Assembly (NCBI RefSeq): GCF_052857255.1
Contig: NC_135505.1
Coordinates: forward strand, 22,058,269 to 22,122,268
Direction of reading: 5' to 3'
DNA from: Amblyomma americanum
Taxonomy: Eukaryota; Arthropoda; Arachnida; Ixodida; Ixodidae
Length of the DNA: 64,000 nt
Part shown: in pieces, positions 31,747 through 43,250 of the stretch
How positions within the stretch are numbered: the first letter of the stretch is position 1
Layout of the letters: every line of letters starts with the position of its first letter
Translations under genes and position numbers: made by a program
The notes under the pieces: generated by a model
Told to the model about the DNA's origin: nothing
What the model saw: the letters and a program-made list of their open reading frames with translations, nothing else
The model's database searches: none

Positions 31747-32697
31747 TTATGGTTCGGAGGAACTGCAAGAAAAACGTCGGACAGCAAGCTTTTGGAATTC
31801 TCTTTCCAGCTTTAGTGTCGGATCCTTTTTAAGGCGGACATAGGTTTCTCTGTCTTCCAGAAGAGACAGCATCTTCTTTTCATAGTCGCCCTTGTCCAGG
31901 AGAACAGTCGCATTGCCTTTATCTGCCGGTAGAATCACAATGCGTTCATTTTCACGGAGACTCTTGATAGCGTCCCGTTCTACAAGTGAGAACGAAGAGC
32001 GGGAAGGTCCGCGATGAACGGCGTTCAGTACGCCCACCACTCGGGTGCGGGCCTCTTCACGGCGAGTGTTTTCGACCGGGCTGACAGCATATTCCACCGC
32101 GCACACTAGTTTCTTTTTGTCAGTTGCGGGTCCTATGTTGACATTCAACCGAAGATTCGGCACATTCTTTTCAGCTTGGCTCGGTCTGCACGACGATAAG
32201 TTATGCACTGTGGTTATTGAAGCCATCTTAGTTTTGACTGATTGCTCGGTAAGAAGCTTGGTCAGCTTATCGTCGTGGGCGAGCTCACCTCTCTTGCGTT
32301 CAAGGTCCGACTTGTGATTCGCATGCAACTGGATGCTGGCGAATACGCTGGGGTAGCGGTGCTCCAGGCGGCGCCGGGCACAGAAGGCATCGTTCTCCAA
32401 AGCACGAATTTTCTCTTTGCAGTCCAGGATCCTAGCTTGTAGAAGCTGTCGTTCCGCCTTTCCGACCACACTGTGCCCGAAAGGCGTAGATACAGGTCTA
32501 TTGAGTCGTATGGAGCGGGGAACTATGTTACGGGCTTTACATGTTAGGTTGAATTTAATATGGTTCCTGAATGAAGTGACACGGTAGTTAAGGTTGACAT
32601 ATTTGCGGATCTCGGTGATGAATTCCTGGCCATACGCCTGGCGAAGGGCGATGAAGTTTAGCGTGTGACGGAATCCCGTCTGCACGGGAGTGTACAT
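31747..32697 (-). pseudogene. Penelope-like protein, N-terminal region
   Basis: An open frame of 316 residues. A helical, Arg/Lys-rich first half (for example RQLLQARILDCKEKIRALE) is followed by the conserved stretch just before the RT, IVILPADKGNATVLLDKGDY (about 31950-31890), where the family has PADKG. It ends at REFQKLAVRRF, where the downstream insertion at 31570-31730 disrupts the protein. The natural start probably lies further upstream: the frame enters from the tandem junction and the ATG at 32697 is in the repeat region. Confidence 0.85.
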
Positions 32698-32828
32698 TTG
32701 AAAAAATAAGAGACGCCGACCAATAAAAAAAGGTTCGTTCTTGATGTTTCGGTTTCCACACGGAAGCCTTGTTCACAATGAATTCATCACCAAACAAGGG
32801 TGGTTTAAATATGATTGAATAATCGGCG

Positions 32829-33533
32829 CTAGGAGCGTGGGTATGTCGTGTGTAGATTACCGTCGTTCCGGTTTAACGTGTGTGACGTAATTTGTATGAT
32901 TAGGGATTCCAGATGAAGTCGTGATGCTGCTACGTTTTCGGTTGCGATGATCCTTGCCTTGCCACAGTCAATTTTGTGGCCATTCACGACGGCGTGCTCC
33001 GCTAAGGCGTTGTTGAGAGCCACGACGGCGTGCTCCGCTAAGGCGTTGTTGAGAGCGTTTTCATTTTTTACGTCCCGAGCGTGCTGCTGTAATCGCTTCC
33101 GATAGTTCCCAGTTTCCCCGACATACACACCGTTGCAGTCTGCGCAGGGGATTTCGTAGACAACTCCGGGGAATCTTTCCTTTGGCAGTGTGTCCTTCAC
33201 CTTTACAAGCTGATGACGCATCTTTCTGGCCGGGACATGTGCCACCTGCACGTCATGTTCCCGTAGGACACGTGCCGGGCATTCACTTGTACCCGGGACA
33301 TACGGCACAGAAGCCCGTTTCTTGAGCGGTGGGCGGGCGTCCGGTTGTCCTTGTTTTGACAACTGACGTTTTACCGCGTCGGTGAAGCGCCTAGGGTATC
33401 TACAGCTTTTGAGGTCATCCCGTACCTTTTTCGCGTCAAGGGTCGCATCCTCGGGCCTTGTGCGCAACCTTTTCGCACGCTGCAATAACGTGCTAACATC
33501 ATCATCATCAATACCCGCCGTTGTCACGGCCAC
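32829..33533 (-). pseudogene. Penelope-like tandem copy, linker and GIY-YIG
   Basis: A 5'-truncated upstream copy, open for 234 residues. It corresponds to residues from STLLQRAKRLRTRPEDA to the end. The GIY-YIG core GVVYEIPCADCNGVYVGETG is intact with both Cys. A 36-base tandem duplication (33003-33074 region) repeats ALNNALAEHAVV. The C-terminal end SLIIQITSHTLNRNDGNLH is uninterrupted here, in contrast to the stop in the downstream copy. The first ten residues come from a (CAT)n tract and flanking DNA (33495-33533), so the true truncation point is about 33495. Confidence 0.85.
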
Positions 33534-33699
33534 ACCTAGGGTTTCCTTTTCTGTTCGCGTAGTGCCGAACTCGCTTGGAAGACAGATTCATCTGCTGTAC
33601 TCTCGCAGAGCGCAGCGAACTCTCGACACTGTGTTGAGTCTGTCAACCCTCAAGTGTATTACGAACCACCTTTGCAGGCTGATTGCGTTCGAAACTTGT

Positions 33700-33890
33700 T
33701 TTGCCCCGGGGGGCGCAGCGGGGTTTGTGGAGCTTCTTCCAAGCATACACCCCTGAGGAAGCCAGGCGCAGGGCCGGGGGACGCTTGTGGTCATTTTTAC
33801 CGGTGGGTTGCCGGCGGTGTGTTTCGAACCAACCACCTTCCGCAGCTGAGGCGGACGCCCAAGCCCCTAGACCACAACTAGGCTACTCTG
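33700..33890 (-). mobile_element. tRNA-derived SINE-like sequence
   Basis: The minus strand at 33877-33818 reads like a tRNA half: A box gtggtctagggg and B box ggttcgaaac with plausible spacing. The B box lies in a cggaaggtggttggttcg context. The remainder downstream (to about 33700) is GC-rich. It differs from the Ruka-like copies. The boundaries are uncertain. Confidence 0.5.
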
Positions 33891-34442
33891 TGTGTATCTG
33901 AGAACGGCTTTGCGGAATCGTTCTGATCGCGCCATTGTACAACGTTCGTTTCGGTCACAAGGAAGGATGTGAAGAAAAAATCCGTTCGTTTCATATTTAG
34001 CAGTGCGCATCGTCAGCTTGTGGAGAATCACCGGGAGGCGGCACCAGATGGCGCCACATTCCCGTGAACAGCGTGCGCTCCTTGCTCGCCGTGACCAACC
34101 AGCACGCTAGAAGCGACGGGCAATGGTGGGCGGTAAGCATTAGCGGTACGCGCTATGCTAAATGTGTCTGATATCTTGCGCAGGCCGTTTCACCGCCGCA
34201 GTATCTCGCACTCGAGTTCGGATCCAGTTCAGATGGCGTTCGGATCCATAAGTCAGGGAATGTCACTTATCAGTGTTCTGTTCTGCGCCATTGGCGTGAC
34301 GATGAAGTATCGCTTGGTCAGCTGGGCGTTCACTTGGTTGTTGTAACCGTGCAAACGGTGCTGCCAGCCTTGACAAGAAAGCGTTACAGAGAACAAGCAA
34401 CCATGGAGTGCAATTTTCCGCTACGTGCTCAGACAGGCCGTT
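33891..34442. other. No recognised feature
   Basis: Nothing diagnostic was found. A T-run at 34441-34449 marks the approximate 3' end region of the minus-strand LINE that follows. Confidence 0.35.
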
Positions 34443-34530
34443 TTTTTTTATAGCGTTGTTTATTGCCTCTGGGCATAAGGGGAGTTGGGAAGAAAAGAGA
34501 AAATAAAGAAAAGAAAAGAGTGGATTGGTC

Positions 34531-35850
34531 TTAAATAAAGCAGAAAAGATGTGCCGATCTAATGAAGGCGAGGAGCAAGCAGTGATGTGGCCCCTGCGTC
34601 CAATCAATATATGAGGACGGGTTGTCTGGATGGAGAGCCGCTGCTGCCAGGTAGCGAATTCTAGTTGGCTTCAGTGCCGGGCAATCCCACAACAAGTGGT
34701 GAATGTCATCCTTAGTGTCTTGTGAGTTGCTTACTGGACATCCTAGGCGGGGATATAAGTGACGAAATTGTGGCCACGTCCGAGTTACGGTAGGAGGGAG
34801 GGCAACTCCGACCCGGGTCCTCTGGAGAACAACCTCCTCTGCACGGGTAAGACCGCGGGGGAGGGTTATCGCACACGTAGGGACGAGAGCACGTGTGTGG
34901 CGCCGGAGGTGTTCCTTTCTTGTGAGAAGGAGGGTAGCATTATAATTACTGAGGAAGTGAGGCATTGATGTGGGTAAGGTTGGCAGCCGGGTTGCAGAAT
35001 CTGCAGATCTTTGTGAATTGAGTACGTCACGTGGGGCCCACTCAATTAGAATGGCTTGCAGGATGCCAGCCGCCAGGCTATGTATATTCTGGCACATTTC
35101 TGGGCTGCGGCTGACGCGTCGGAGTATACCAGTTGCTTGAAGGACGTCAGTACGGATGATAATGTGGGCTGTAGGGAGCAAGGTATCTGCGGCTACAGAG
35201 CGAAGCGCATCTTGTATAGCAAGCAGCTGAGCACAGAAGGAAGTAGGGGGTTCCGCGAATCGAAACCTGGCGGTCTTGTTAAGTGCAGGCTGGCGGGGAT
35301 AGTAAAGTGCAGTCGTCGTTACACAGCCCTGGATACTGGCATCAACATATATAATAACTGAGCTGCGGGGTATGAGACTATCTTGTTCCTGCGATTCGCT
35401 CGCGAAGGGACGATGCCGCATAAGGGGACGTTGAGTGACGTAGATCGGTAGGTTTGTTGTCGCTCAGCTGCACAAAGTCACATGGAGGAAGAACTGACGG
35501 TGGCGGCGACAGTATGGGCGACAGTCTGGTGTGTGATGAAGCAAAGGTCCGGAGTGCTCGCGGTGAAAGCAAAAGGATGGCTTTAAGGCTACGAGCATCA
35601 CGGCGCTGCTGCAAAAGCTCGTCAAGGGTATTTAACTGAGCATTTTCTTGAAGTGCCACGATCGGTGTGATGCGTGGAAGGCAAGTGATAGCTCTCATTG
35701 CCTCTCGATTGAAGGCTTCCAAACGATTCCACTGAGCTCTGGTTAGGTGTTGGAACTGTGCTTGGTAAATGAAGCGTGGTTCCAACACCGCTTTCACCAA
35801 ATGTCGATCGTGCGACATGGGAGTGAGCGCCGCCGGTTTTGGGAACAATA
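34531..35850 (-). pseudogene. LINE ORF2 post-RT and RNase H region
   Basis: Region after the RT, in two overlapping frames. Upstream part (35848-35378): VKAVLEPRFIYQAQFQHLT and WNRLEAFNREAMRAI, the segment between thumb and RNase H. Downstream part (35421-34531): VIIYVDASIQGCVTTTALYY (first Asp as YVDAS), FCAQLLAIQDALRSVAA, where the Glu of the catalytic site appears as Gln, AHIIIRTDVLQATGIL (RTD for the second Asp), and IEWAPRDVLNSQRSADSA, replacing the usual W-x-P-G-H. The His and one acidic residue therefore look lost. It ends with DDIHHLLWDCPALKP, a Cys/His element. Confidence 0.75.
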
Positions 35851-36010
35851 CGTCTGATTAGGTCCAAAATCTGCAACGCCTGCTTTTTAGCCTGAGAAAA
35901 CCAGGCAATGCCCGTTGCGGACTGATGTATCGACAAACCAAGAATTTTCAATGTCAAGATTCTTTAGCTGGGGTTCCATATAGTTGGAGACGGATTGGCG
36001 AGGCAGCGAA

Positions 36011-37140
36011 TTAACGGCGTCCCAAGCGGTTGGTCACTGACAAGAACGTAGTTTTGCTCACTGAAAGCTGTAGGCCGACAGACATAGAGTAATTGGCGGT
36101 AATATCTAAGACTGACTGTAGGGCCGCCGCTTGAGTTAGCAGGTCATGGTGAGTGCTCCATACCGTGATATCATCGGCGAACAGTAAGAACTTAACGTCA
36201 GGGACGTCACGTAAGCACCATGCAAGAGTAATGTAGGCAATATTGAACAGTGTTGGTGACAGCACCGAGCCTTGGGGTACACCGCGAACAGATTCAAATG
36301 ATCCTATGGAGTCACCACTGAGGCATATGGCAAATCGTCTGCCTTCAAGGAAGGATTTTATAAAATTGCATACTCGAAGAGGGAAATGCAGCTTGTCAAT
36401 AGAGTGCAAAATGGCAGCATGACATATATTATCGTAAGCCTTTTCGATATCCATGGCGAGGACGGTACGTACACTGTGGCTGCGAGATGATGAGAGAACT
36501 TGCAACGCCAAGACAGCCAAACTATCTTGAGTGCCGACGAATGGACAGAAGGCAATTTGGGCGGGCTGGTAGAAACCGTGGTGATCCATCCACCACGACA
36601 ATTGTTTGGCTAACATTTTCTCTGTCAGCTTGCTTAGTGTTGATGTTAGAGAAATAGGCCTGAAGTTGCTAAGATCCGTCGGTGGTTTCCCTGCTTTTAG
36701 TATTGGGATCACAGTGGCCAATTTCCAGGTCTCAGGCACAGAGCCGTTTAGCTATACGGTGTTAATTGTGTCGAGAAGTTGAGGGATGACAGCACAACTC
36801 ATGTTCTTGTACACCTCATATGGAATGGCATCCGGACCGGGCGATGTCTTTCGTTCAGCCTCATCTATTCCTGCAAGCAACTCAGGCATGGTAAAAGGAG
36901 ACGCAATACCCTTGGCACCTGGTGCTGATGGCAGTTTATCTACGTGAGCTGGAATCCCTGCCAAGTTAGACTGGGTAGCTGAGTGTGGCAACACATCATA
37001 TTTTGGAAAGAATTTTCGTGCCGCTTCTCTGGCGAAATCATCCGGAGGCAAGTTAGCTGCGAAGCATGCGGTGCTAGCTGCGTCGGGGCGATGGTGACCG
37101 TGTTCTATTGCACTCAAAGTTCGCCAGAGAGATGGATTCG
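36011..37140 (-). pseudogene. LINE ORF2 reverse transcriptase
   Basis: Segment 37117-36752 holds the linker and first RT motif SPGPDAIPYEVYKNM. After a stop at 36752 the frame reopens at 36739 with ETWKLATVIPILKAGKPP, NFRPISLTSTLSKLTEKM, TVLAMDIEKAYDNICHAA (motif A), VRGVPQGSVLSPTLFNIAY (motif B) and KFLLFADDITVWSTH (motif C). The FADD box at 36170-36181 is intact. The frame stays open for 242 residues to VTNRLGRR. Few lesions are visible, so the RT core is relatively well preserved. Confidence 0.85.
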
Positions 37141-37303
37141 GCGACTTCGCAGAAAACTGCTCGCACCACGCATGCCACTGCCTTCGTGATAGATCGCGTT
37201 CGTATTTGCGAGCCTTAGCAGTAAAATAGTTCAGTCTTATACGTGCCTGTGCAGATGGGGGATCACGTGAGGCTGCCAGTTCGGCCTGCCGGCGAGCATC
37301 CCA

Positions 37304-38200
37304 CTAGTTTAGCAGACCGATATCTTGAACCGGTCGATCGATGTCTCCCCAGATGGGTGTGGTAGCCCTGTTTAACGCGCATTGTATGCGGTCAACAAGC
37401 GATGGTGACGACTCCACAGGGAGATCCTGGAGAATAGCTTGAATACAATCCCAGTTGACCACCGTGCACTTGCGGTGTGACCGGTGAGCCCGTGATGGAC
37501 GGACACCGATGATTATAGGGTGGTGGTCACTGCCCCAACAGCCAGGCTCAACGTGCCACGAGGGAGTGCCGGGGCCAGACCTCCACGTCAGATCAGCAGC
37601 ATAGGTGGTACTGTGAATGTGACGCATAGCCCGCGTTGCTGAACTAGGGTGATTTAGAAGAATAAACAACGCATCCCCGAAGGCATCCCGCACACGCCTG
37701 TAGCGGGGGCTCGAAGTAGGGTAGCCCCCGTCTGGGTGTGGGGCGTTGAAGTCAGTTCCGACTAAAATCGGACACCCATGGTATTTCCTACGCACAGTCA
37801 ATAATTAGCCCAGATTAATACGAGAGGGAGCGCCACCCGCTGGTCTTACGTAGTAGGATACCATCACAACAGTTGCCTTCGGTAATTTTACAGCAACTGC
37901 AACTACCTCTTGATACGAGGTGCACCAAGTTTCCAGAGAGAGGAATGCGTGAGGGTAACGCGTGTTAACGCACACCGCCGCCTTTTCCGGAGGGGAAGCA
38001 GTGTGCACACGATGGTCGTTCATTGAAGGCGACGCGTAACCACTGAAGCCCGGGATTGCTGGCAAGGCATTGGTCTCCTGCACTAACATGGCCCACACCT
38101 GGAGCTTGTGCAAGCGAAGACGGGTTTTGAGCTCACCCACTTTAGTGGAGAGGCCTCTACAGTTCCACTGGAGCACACCAGAAATGCCGGAACGCCGCAT
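37304..38200 (-). pseudogene. LINE ORF2 endonuclease
   Basis: Begins with VLQWNCRGLSTKVGELKTRL (38178-38120), VWAMLVQETNALPAIPGF (catalytic Glu in QET), and VVAVAVKLPKATVVMVSYYV. A stop at 37803-37805 follows. Then come CPILVGTDFNAPHPDGGY (normally GDFNAxH, here GTDFNAPH), SSATRAMRHIHSTTYAADLTW, and GCWGSDHHPIIIGV with the SDH pair. The catalytic set E, D, N, SDH is essentially complete. The frame runs to a stop near 37304, and the RT linker resumes in the same orientation. Confidence 0.85.
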
Positions 38201-38227
38201 CTTCGGTTAGTAGTCCAAGCGTTGCAA

Positions 38228-38563
38228 GAGACTTTGGCCGCGGCAGCGGCGGCGTACAGACAGCCCGTAAGCACGCTCACCTATCTTTGCAGGCGCTGTG
38301 GACACGGGCACTGCCTGTGTTTTAGAACCATACCCGGGACCCATACGCGGCTGCATTGCTTTTCCAAGCTTCGAGAAGACCCTATTTTTCAAGCGTCAAC
38401 TGGATCGTCATCTGCTGCCATTTGTTTTCGCCGGCTGGAGACTCACTCCTGACCTATCAGCTTCATCAAGGGGGCGGAATCTCTGTGCATTGCAGTCACT
38501 TTGGCAGCTGCAGCGGCAGCGTACAGACAGCCCGTAAACACGCTCACCTATCTTTGCAGGTTG
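38228..38563. repeat. Direct repeat of about 66 bases, 204 bases apart
   Basis: Copies at 38228-38293 and 38498-38563 share gcgtacagacagcccgtaa and cacgctcacctatctttgca. On the plus strand both end in a polypyrimidine-AG string resembling a 3' splice site. On the minus strand the same place reads ataggtgagcg, resembling a 5' splice site. The spacer (38294-38497) may be ORF1-ORF2 intergenic sequence of the minus LINE. Confidence 0.7.
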
Positions 38564-38702
38564 GTGGTAATTTCGATACCTTTGGTAGAAATGTTACACT
38601 AAGTCGTCGCTGTTGCTGCCACGAGTGTTCTGCTGTTGTCACTGTTCTTGGCGAAACGTCATAAACGTTCTGGACACGTTCACGCTCACTGCCCCTTGAG
38701 TT

Positions 38703-39512
38703 ATGGGAAGCTCTGGTACTCTCGGTGACGTACTCACAGCAATCGGCGAAAAACCGCCGAATAGCATCAGAGAAATTGCCAAAGTGTTAACCGAGGTGCT
38801 GGTAAAGATGGATGTGTTCACGACTGAAGTAAAGACTGAAATTACAGCCATGCGCACATCTAATACTGAGATCCATTCTGAACTTGAGGGCATACGAGAG
38901 GCTATAGGTTTCATAAATGAAAGTTTTGAAGCGCTTAAGAAGGATGTCGACGAGTTCAGGCGTGAGGTGGCGGAGGTGAAGTTCCAGGATATTCAACACC
39001 GGCAGGAAATACAGCAGATGCAGAAAGAGTTCGTGGAGGCTAGGAGGGAGATTATTGAGCTAAAACAATACAGCAGGAGTCAGAACATCAAGATTAAAGG
39101 CATTCCAGTGGTTAAAGAAGAAGATTGCGCGCGTCCCTTGGGAAAATAGCTGCCTCCGTGGGAGTCGATGTCTCAGACGATGCCATAGACGTTGTGCACC
39201 GTGTCCGTTCGAAGGACAATGGTACGCCAAATGTTGTCGTGCGCTTTTCCTCTCGTGCTGTGTGGGATAAGTTCTTCTCTGCGGTCAAAAGGACAATGCT
39301 TGACACTGGTATTCTTGGATTTGAAAAGAAGGAGCCGCTTTACATCAATGAGCATCTCTGCGTCGAGAAGAAGATGTTGCTGAGCAAAGCCCGTAAACTA
39401 CGTCTGAGGAAAAAATGGAAATTTGTCTGGGTGTCGCACGGAAATATTCTGACGAGAAAGACAGAAACCTCTACAGTGTTAAGAATCGAGAGCGAGAATG
39501 ACCTGGGTGGTG
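38703..39512 (+). pseudogene. L2-like ORF1, coiled coil and C-terminal domain
   Basis: The ATG at 38703 opens a frame of 148 residues with a long coiled coil (about residues 30-125, with KVLTEVLVKMDVFTTEVKT and QEIQQMQKEFVEARREI). It ends with LKQYSRSQNIKIKGIPVVKE, the start of the RNA-recognition fold found in L1-type ORF1 proteins. A frameshift near 39140 moves to the frame that continues through VVHRVRSKDNGTPNVVVRF, EPLYINEHLCVEKKMLL and RKKWKFVWVSHGNILTRK to ESENDL, about 39500. One frameshift is the only lesion in ORF1. A relative of the C-terminal part lies at 1-660. Confidence 0.8.
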
Positions 39513-39559
39513 TCATGAAGTGTTATTTATTGTTCATTTTTTTCTTTTTGTGCTTGTGT

Positions 39560-40400
39560 TTCCTCATGGTTTTCAGGCTGAACGAAATAGATCAGTTAAC
39601 GAAACAACGACATGTATTATCGGTATTCCACTGCAACGTGCGCAGTATCAGAAAAAATCTAAACTTGATGATTGCTTATCTCTCCCAGCACACTTTTCGA
39701 TATGACATTATCGCTATCAGTGAAAAGTGGCTTAAGGAGAAATAATCCCCTTTTGTACCTGGCTACAAACTTTCCTCTCTACCGCGGGTTTCACGTGCAC
39801 GTGGGGGTGGTGTTTCATTCTTTGTAAAAGATAATATATCTTTTGAAGTCCTGCCCATTCTTACTTTCAGCGACGATACAATTGAAGCGCTGTTTATAAA
39901 AATTGAGTGTGGTATAATTGTTGGAGTGGTCTACCGCCCTCCTGGTTCTGCTATTTCAGTTTTTCTTGAAAACCTCGAATCGGTTCTAGAAATTTTGACC
40001 TCTATGAAAAGTATCGGCATCGTAATTGTGGGAGACTTTAACCTAGATATTTCGGGAGACTCAAACAACTACACCTTACTATAAGACCATATAACATGTC
40101 CAACCTTATAACAGAACCCACACGTGTAACTGGCAATTCTAGTACGTTAATAGATCATGCACTTACCAATATTACTAATGACAGATGGGCCGGAACTTAT
40201 ATATAGATCCAATAGCTGATCACATACCCATATTTATTATAGTTAATATCCAACGAAACATTAATCCTAAAATGACTGGTGGTGGGCCACAAAAAAGATT
40301 GACTATCGATTATTTCCTGAGATCCTGCAGCAAACGGACTTCTCCGCTGGCTATGATAGTGACATAAATCAGGAATGTAGAAATTTCTTTGGAACTGTTC
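39560..40400 (+). pseudogene. L2-like ORF2 endonuclease
   Basis: Starts near 39560 with VLSVFHCNVRSIRKNLNLM and YDIIAISEKWLKE, where the usual TETWL has become SEKWL. A stop at 39743 is followed, in shifted frames, by RARGGGVSFFVKDNISFEVL, GVVYRPPGSAISVFLENLE and SIGIVIVGDFNLDISGDSN (GDFN intact, about 40015-40060). The rest to 40400 is broken by stops. The upstream stretch 39512-39560 encodes hydrophobic residues and may be non-coding. Confidence 0.8.
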
Positions 40401-40468
40401 AGGCTGCAATTTCGCAGAGTTTCACAATAATTAAATCGGATAAATATAATGCCCCTATATGCCCTTGG

Positions 40469-43250
40469 ATGACTAACGAAATCCTAGACGTACTGAAAAA
40501 GGAAGAAAAATGGCATCACAAATGGAAACAGGCTAAAACTAATCATTATTTTTTAAGCCAGTTTAAGCGCTTTCGGAACCTGTCAGTATCTTTTCTACAC
40601 AAAAGAAAACGTGGATATTACTCATGTCTCATTTTAAATGCTAGTGGCAACATGAAAAAAATCAGGAACATTGTAACATGTGCAATATGGCTTCGTTCCG
40701 ACCAGCGTATATTACCTGATTTAATTGATCAAGAAACTGCTGATGAGTTTAATGACTATATTATAAATATTGGACGGCACCTAGCAACTCAGCTACCTCC
40801 AGTTACTGATCCTGTGCCCTCAATCAAATCAGTTGTGAATATTTTTGTAATATATGATGTAAAGATTGATGAAATAATAACAGTTGTTAAGGAGTTGAGA
40901 ACAATTAAGGCAGCAGGCCTTGAACAAATTGCTGCTAAAATAATTCAGGATAATAATAATATATTAGCCGATCCTCTTCTTTTTCTATTTAATCACTGCC
41001 TTGAAAGTTAAATATATCCTGCTGAATTAAAAATAGCAAAGGTCGTTCCAGTATTTATTTATTTAGCAAATACTGGCGGCCTGTGTTACAGGCCTTAGGC
41101 AGGAGTGGGGTACAAACATATTGATAAAAATGACAAGTACATTGCAAAAGAAGCAGATAGCGAACAGAGCAAAAACCAGTACATATAACATAAAATCGAT
41201 TACAAAGACATAGAACATATGATGACATCGATCCTGGCAGCAAACGAAGGCATCGGACTTGGCCCAAAACAAGGATACATAAGAGCCCTATACATCCTTC
41301 AGAGCTTGTAAAAATAAATTCACCGATTCGCAATTGACAACATCAGCAGGTAAACCATTCCACTTAATAATAGTATGGGGAAAGAACGAATACTTAAATA
41401 CATTAGTTTTGCATGAAAACGCGGCAACTTTCTTAGTATGGTAAGAGCGTGTAGGGTGTCGAGATGTGTGCTCAACTAAAATTCCTTCCTCTATTGTTAG
41501 TTTATTGTGATAATACAAGTAGAATAACTTTAATTTTTCTCGATGACGACGCATGGCCAGGTGTTCAAGTCCTGCGGTTTTCAGTAGGGCTGTTGGGGAA
41601 ATATTCCAACAGTAACAATTAAAGATAAATCTAGCAGCTTTGCGTTGGACATTTTCTATTTTAAGTTTGTTACTTTCGGTCCAGGGATCCCACACTGACG
41701 CAGCATATTCCAACATTGGCTGAACAAATGTTTTGTAAGCTAAAAGCTTTATTTCTTGTGTGGATTGTGCCAGCGTTCTTCTCAAGTAGTGCAGTTGTCT
41801 TAGAGCTTTTTTTTTCTATATACGATATGTGCTCGTTCCATCGAAGGTCTGAGACTATCTGAATTCCTAAGTATTTATAAGCGTTGACAACTAGGAGGGG
41901 CTCATTGGCTAAGCGGTATGTAAAACTAAAAGGATGGAGATCGCTCTCATCCATCAAGCTATAGACCAATATCAATTATCAGTGTTATCAATACAGCTAT
42001 CGAAAAGATACTCAGTACACGTATAAACAAATTTATATCCGAATACAATGTGCTTAGCTCCCATCAGCATGATTTCAGATCTCGTAAATCTACTTCATCT
42101 GCTGTTCTCAACCTAACACAAATGCTAAATACAGCTCTCAATGAGAATAGAATTGCTATTGTATATATTGATATAAAAAAGGCCTTTGACACAGTCAACC
42201 ACAAGATTTTACGCAACAAAGTTAGGAATTATGGTTTCAGGGGTAAATTCCTGAACTTACTCAAAGCTATCTTAGCGACCGCGAGCAGCATACAGTAATT
42301 GAAAAATATACATCTACATCACAGACTGTATTAACTGGCGTTCCACAAGGATCGGTTCTTGGCCCATGCTATTCTCACTGTACATAAATGATCTTCCTGC
42401 TATCCTTAGGTATTCCCAACCTTTAATGTATGCTGACGATACCGCTGTTGTATTTAAGGGTGAGAATTTGGATAAAATACAGGATAAAATAAATGCAGAG
42501 CTAGACAATGTTTTTACGTGCTTCACGTCCAATCAATTAACCCTTAATTTCAGTAAGACTAAGTATACAGTTTTTCATACAAGAGAAAAGGAAATAAATA
42601 CTGAGGAACTGCACATATCATTACGCGGCCAAAAAATAGAACAAGTTGGCTCGTACAAATAATTAGGTATTTTATTTGAAACAGACATGCACTGGAAATC
42701 ACATATTAAACACCTTTGTTCGAAACTCGCTTACGCTTGCTATGTTTTACTTAAAGCTCGTGAATGTTTTGCATACCCCATTATACGCATTCTTTACTTT
42801 TCTTTCTTTCATAGTCATCTCTCTTACTGCATTGAGTCTTGGGGTGCCACTTTCACAACTTATCTCGAACCTGTAATGCGTCTGCAAAAACGTGCATTAC
42901 GAATTATTAAATTTTAAAGTCGTGGTCAATCCAGTAGATCTTTGTATAATTTTATCCATGTGCTGCCATTCAATGCATTGTACGAATTAAAAATTGCACA
43001 AAATATACATAGTATCTTAGAGACTAATGATCCTCTTCCCACAACATTGTTTAAACCCACATTACGAAATACAAGAGCTGCAACTAATCATAACTTTAAC
43101 CTGCCCCCATCTCGTAATGTGCACGGGAAAAGGCTCATAGAATTTAACGGGGCCTTGATCTGGAATTCCTTGCCAGTAAACATCAAGCAAGCCAATAACT
43201 TCAGAACAGTTCTAAAAAAATGCCTTTTTGAACACTTTTGTAATGTTTAA
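40469..43250 (+). pseudogene. L2-like ORF2 reverse transcriptase, interrupted
   Basis: First part, 40469-41011: linker and the first RT segment (ELRTIKAAGLEQIAAKII, PLLFLFNHCLE). The RT should continue with AELKIAKVVPVF at 41025-41055, where an opposite-strand L2 fragment breaks in. It resumes at about 41960 with YRPISIISVINTAIEK, HQHDFRSRKSTSSAVL, IVYIDIKKAFDTVNHKIL (motif A), LTGVPQGSVLGP (motif B), and PLMYADDTAVVFKG with YADD intact at 42429-42440. Then follow HWKSHIKHLCSKLAYACYV, LSYCIESWGATFTTYLEPV and, to the stop at 43248, FNGALIWNSLPVNIKQ. Roughly ten residues (the KSG-x-NYRP junction) are missing across the insertion. Confidence 0.85.
41050..41960 (-). mobile_element. L2-like LINE 3' fragment, nested
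   Basis: Minus-strand, 5'-truncated fragment holding only the C-terminal part of ORF2: VVNAYKYLGIQIVSDLRWNE (about 41890), then FVQPMLEYAASVWDPWTES, RRHREKLKLFYLYYHNKL and IIKWNGLPADVVNCESVN to the stop near 41288. Its 3' UTR ends with a stem-loop (41078-41094 on the plus strand: ggcctgt, gtt, acaggcc) and an AAAT-type tail at about 41050-41066. It was inserted into the RT of the other L2-like LINE. Confidence 0.85.

Larger units (their letters stand above)
29955..33500 (-). mobile_element. Penelope-like element with partial tandem copy
   Basis: Minus-strand element of one long ORF (N-terminal region, RT, GIY-YIG) at 29955-32697, preceded by a 5'-truncated copy at about 32655-33500. The repeated segment (from agcgtgtgac through gtacatttgaaaaaataagagacg to the GIY-YIG end) starts near 29968 and again near 32665, giving a unit of about 2.7 kb. 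A partial upstream copy in tandem is the usual architecture of Penelope-like elements. At the left edge the sequence runs a few bases into the start of a further unit. It also carries a 161-bp palindromic insertion. It is the best preserved element in the window, with two stops and that insertion as the main defects. Confidence 0.9.
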
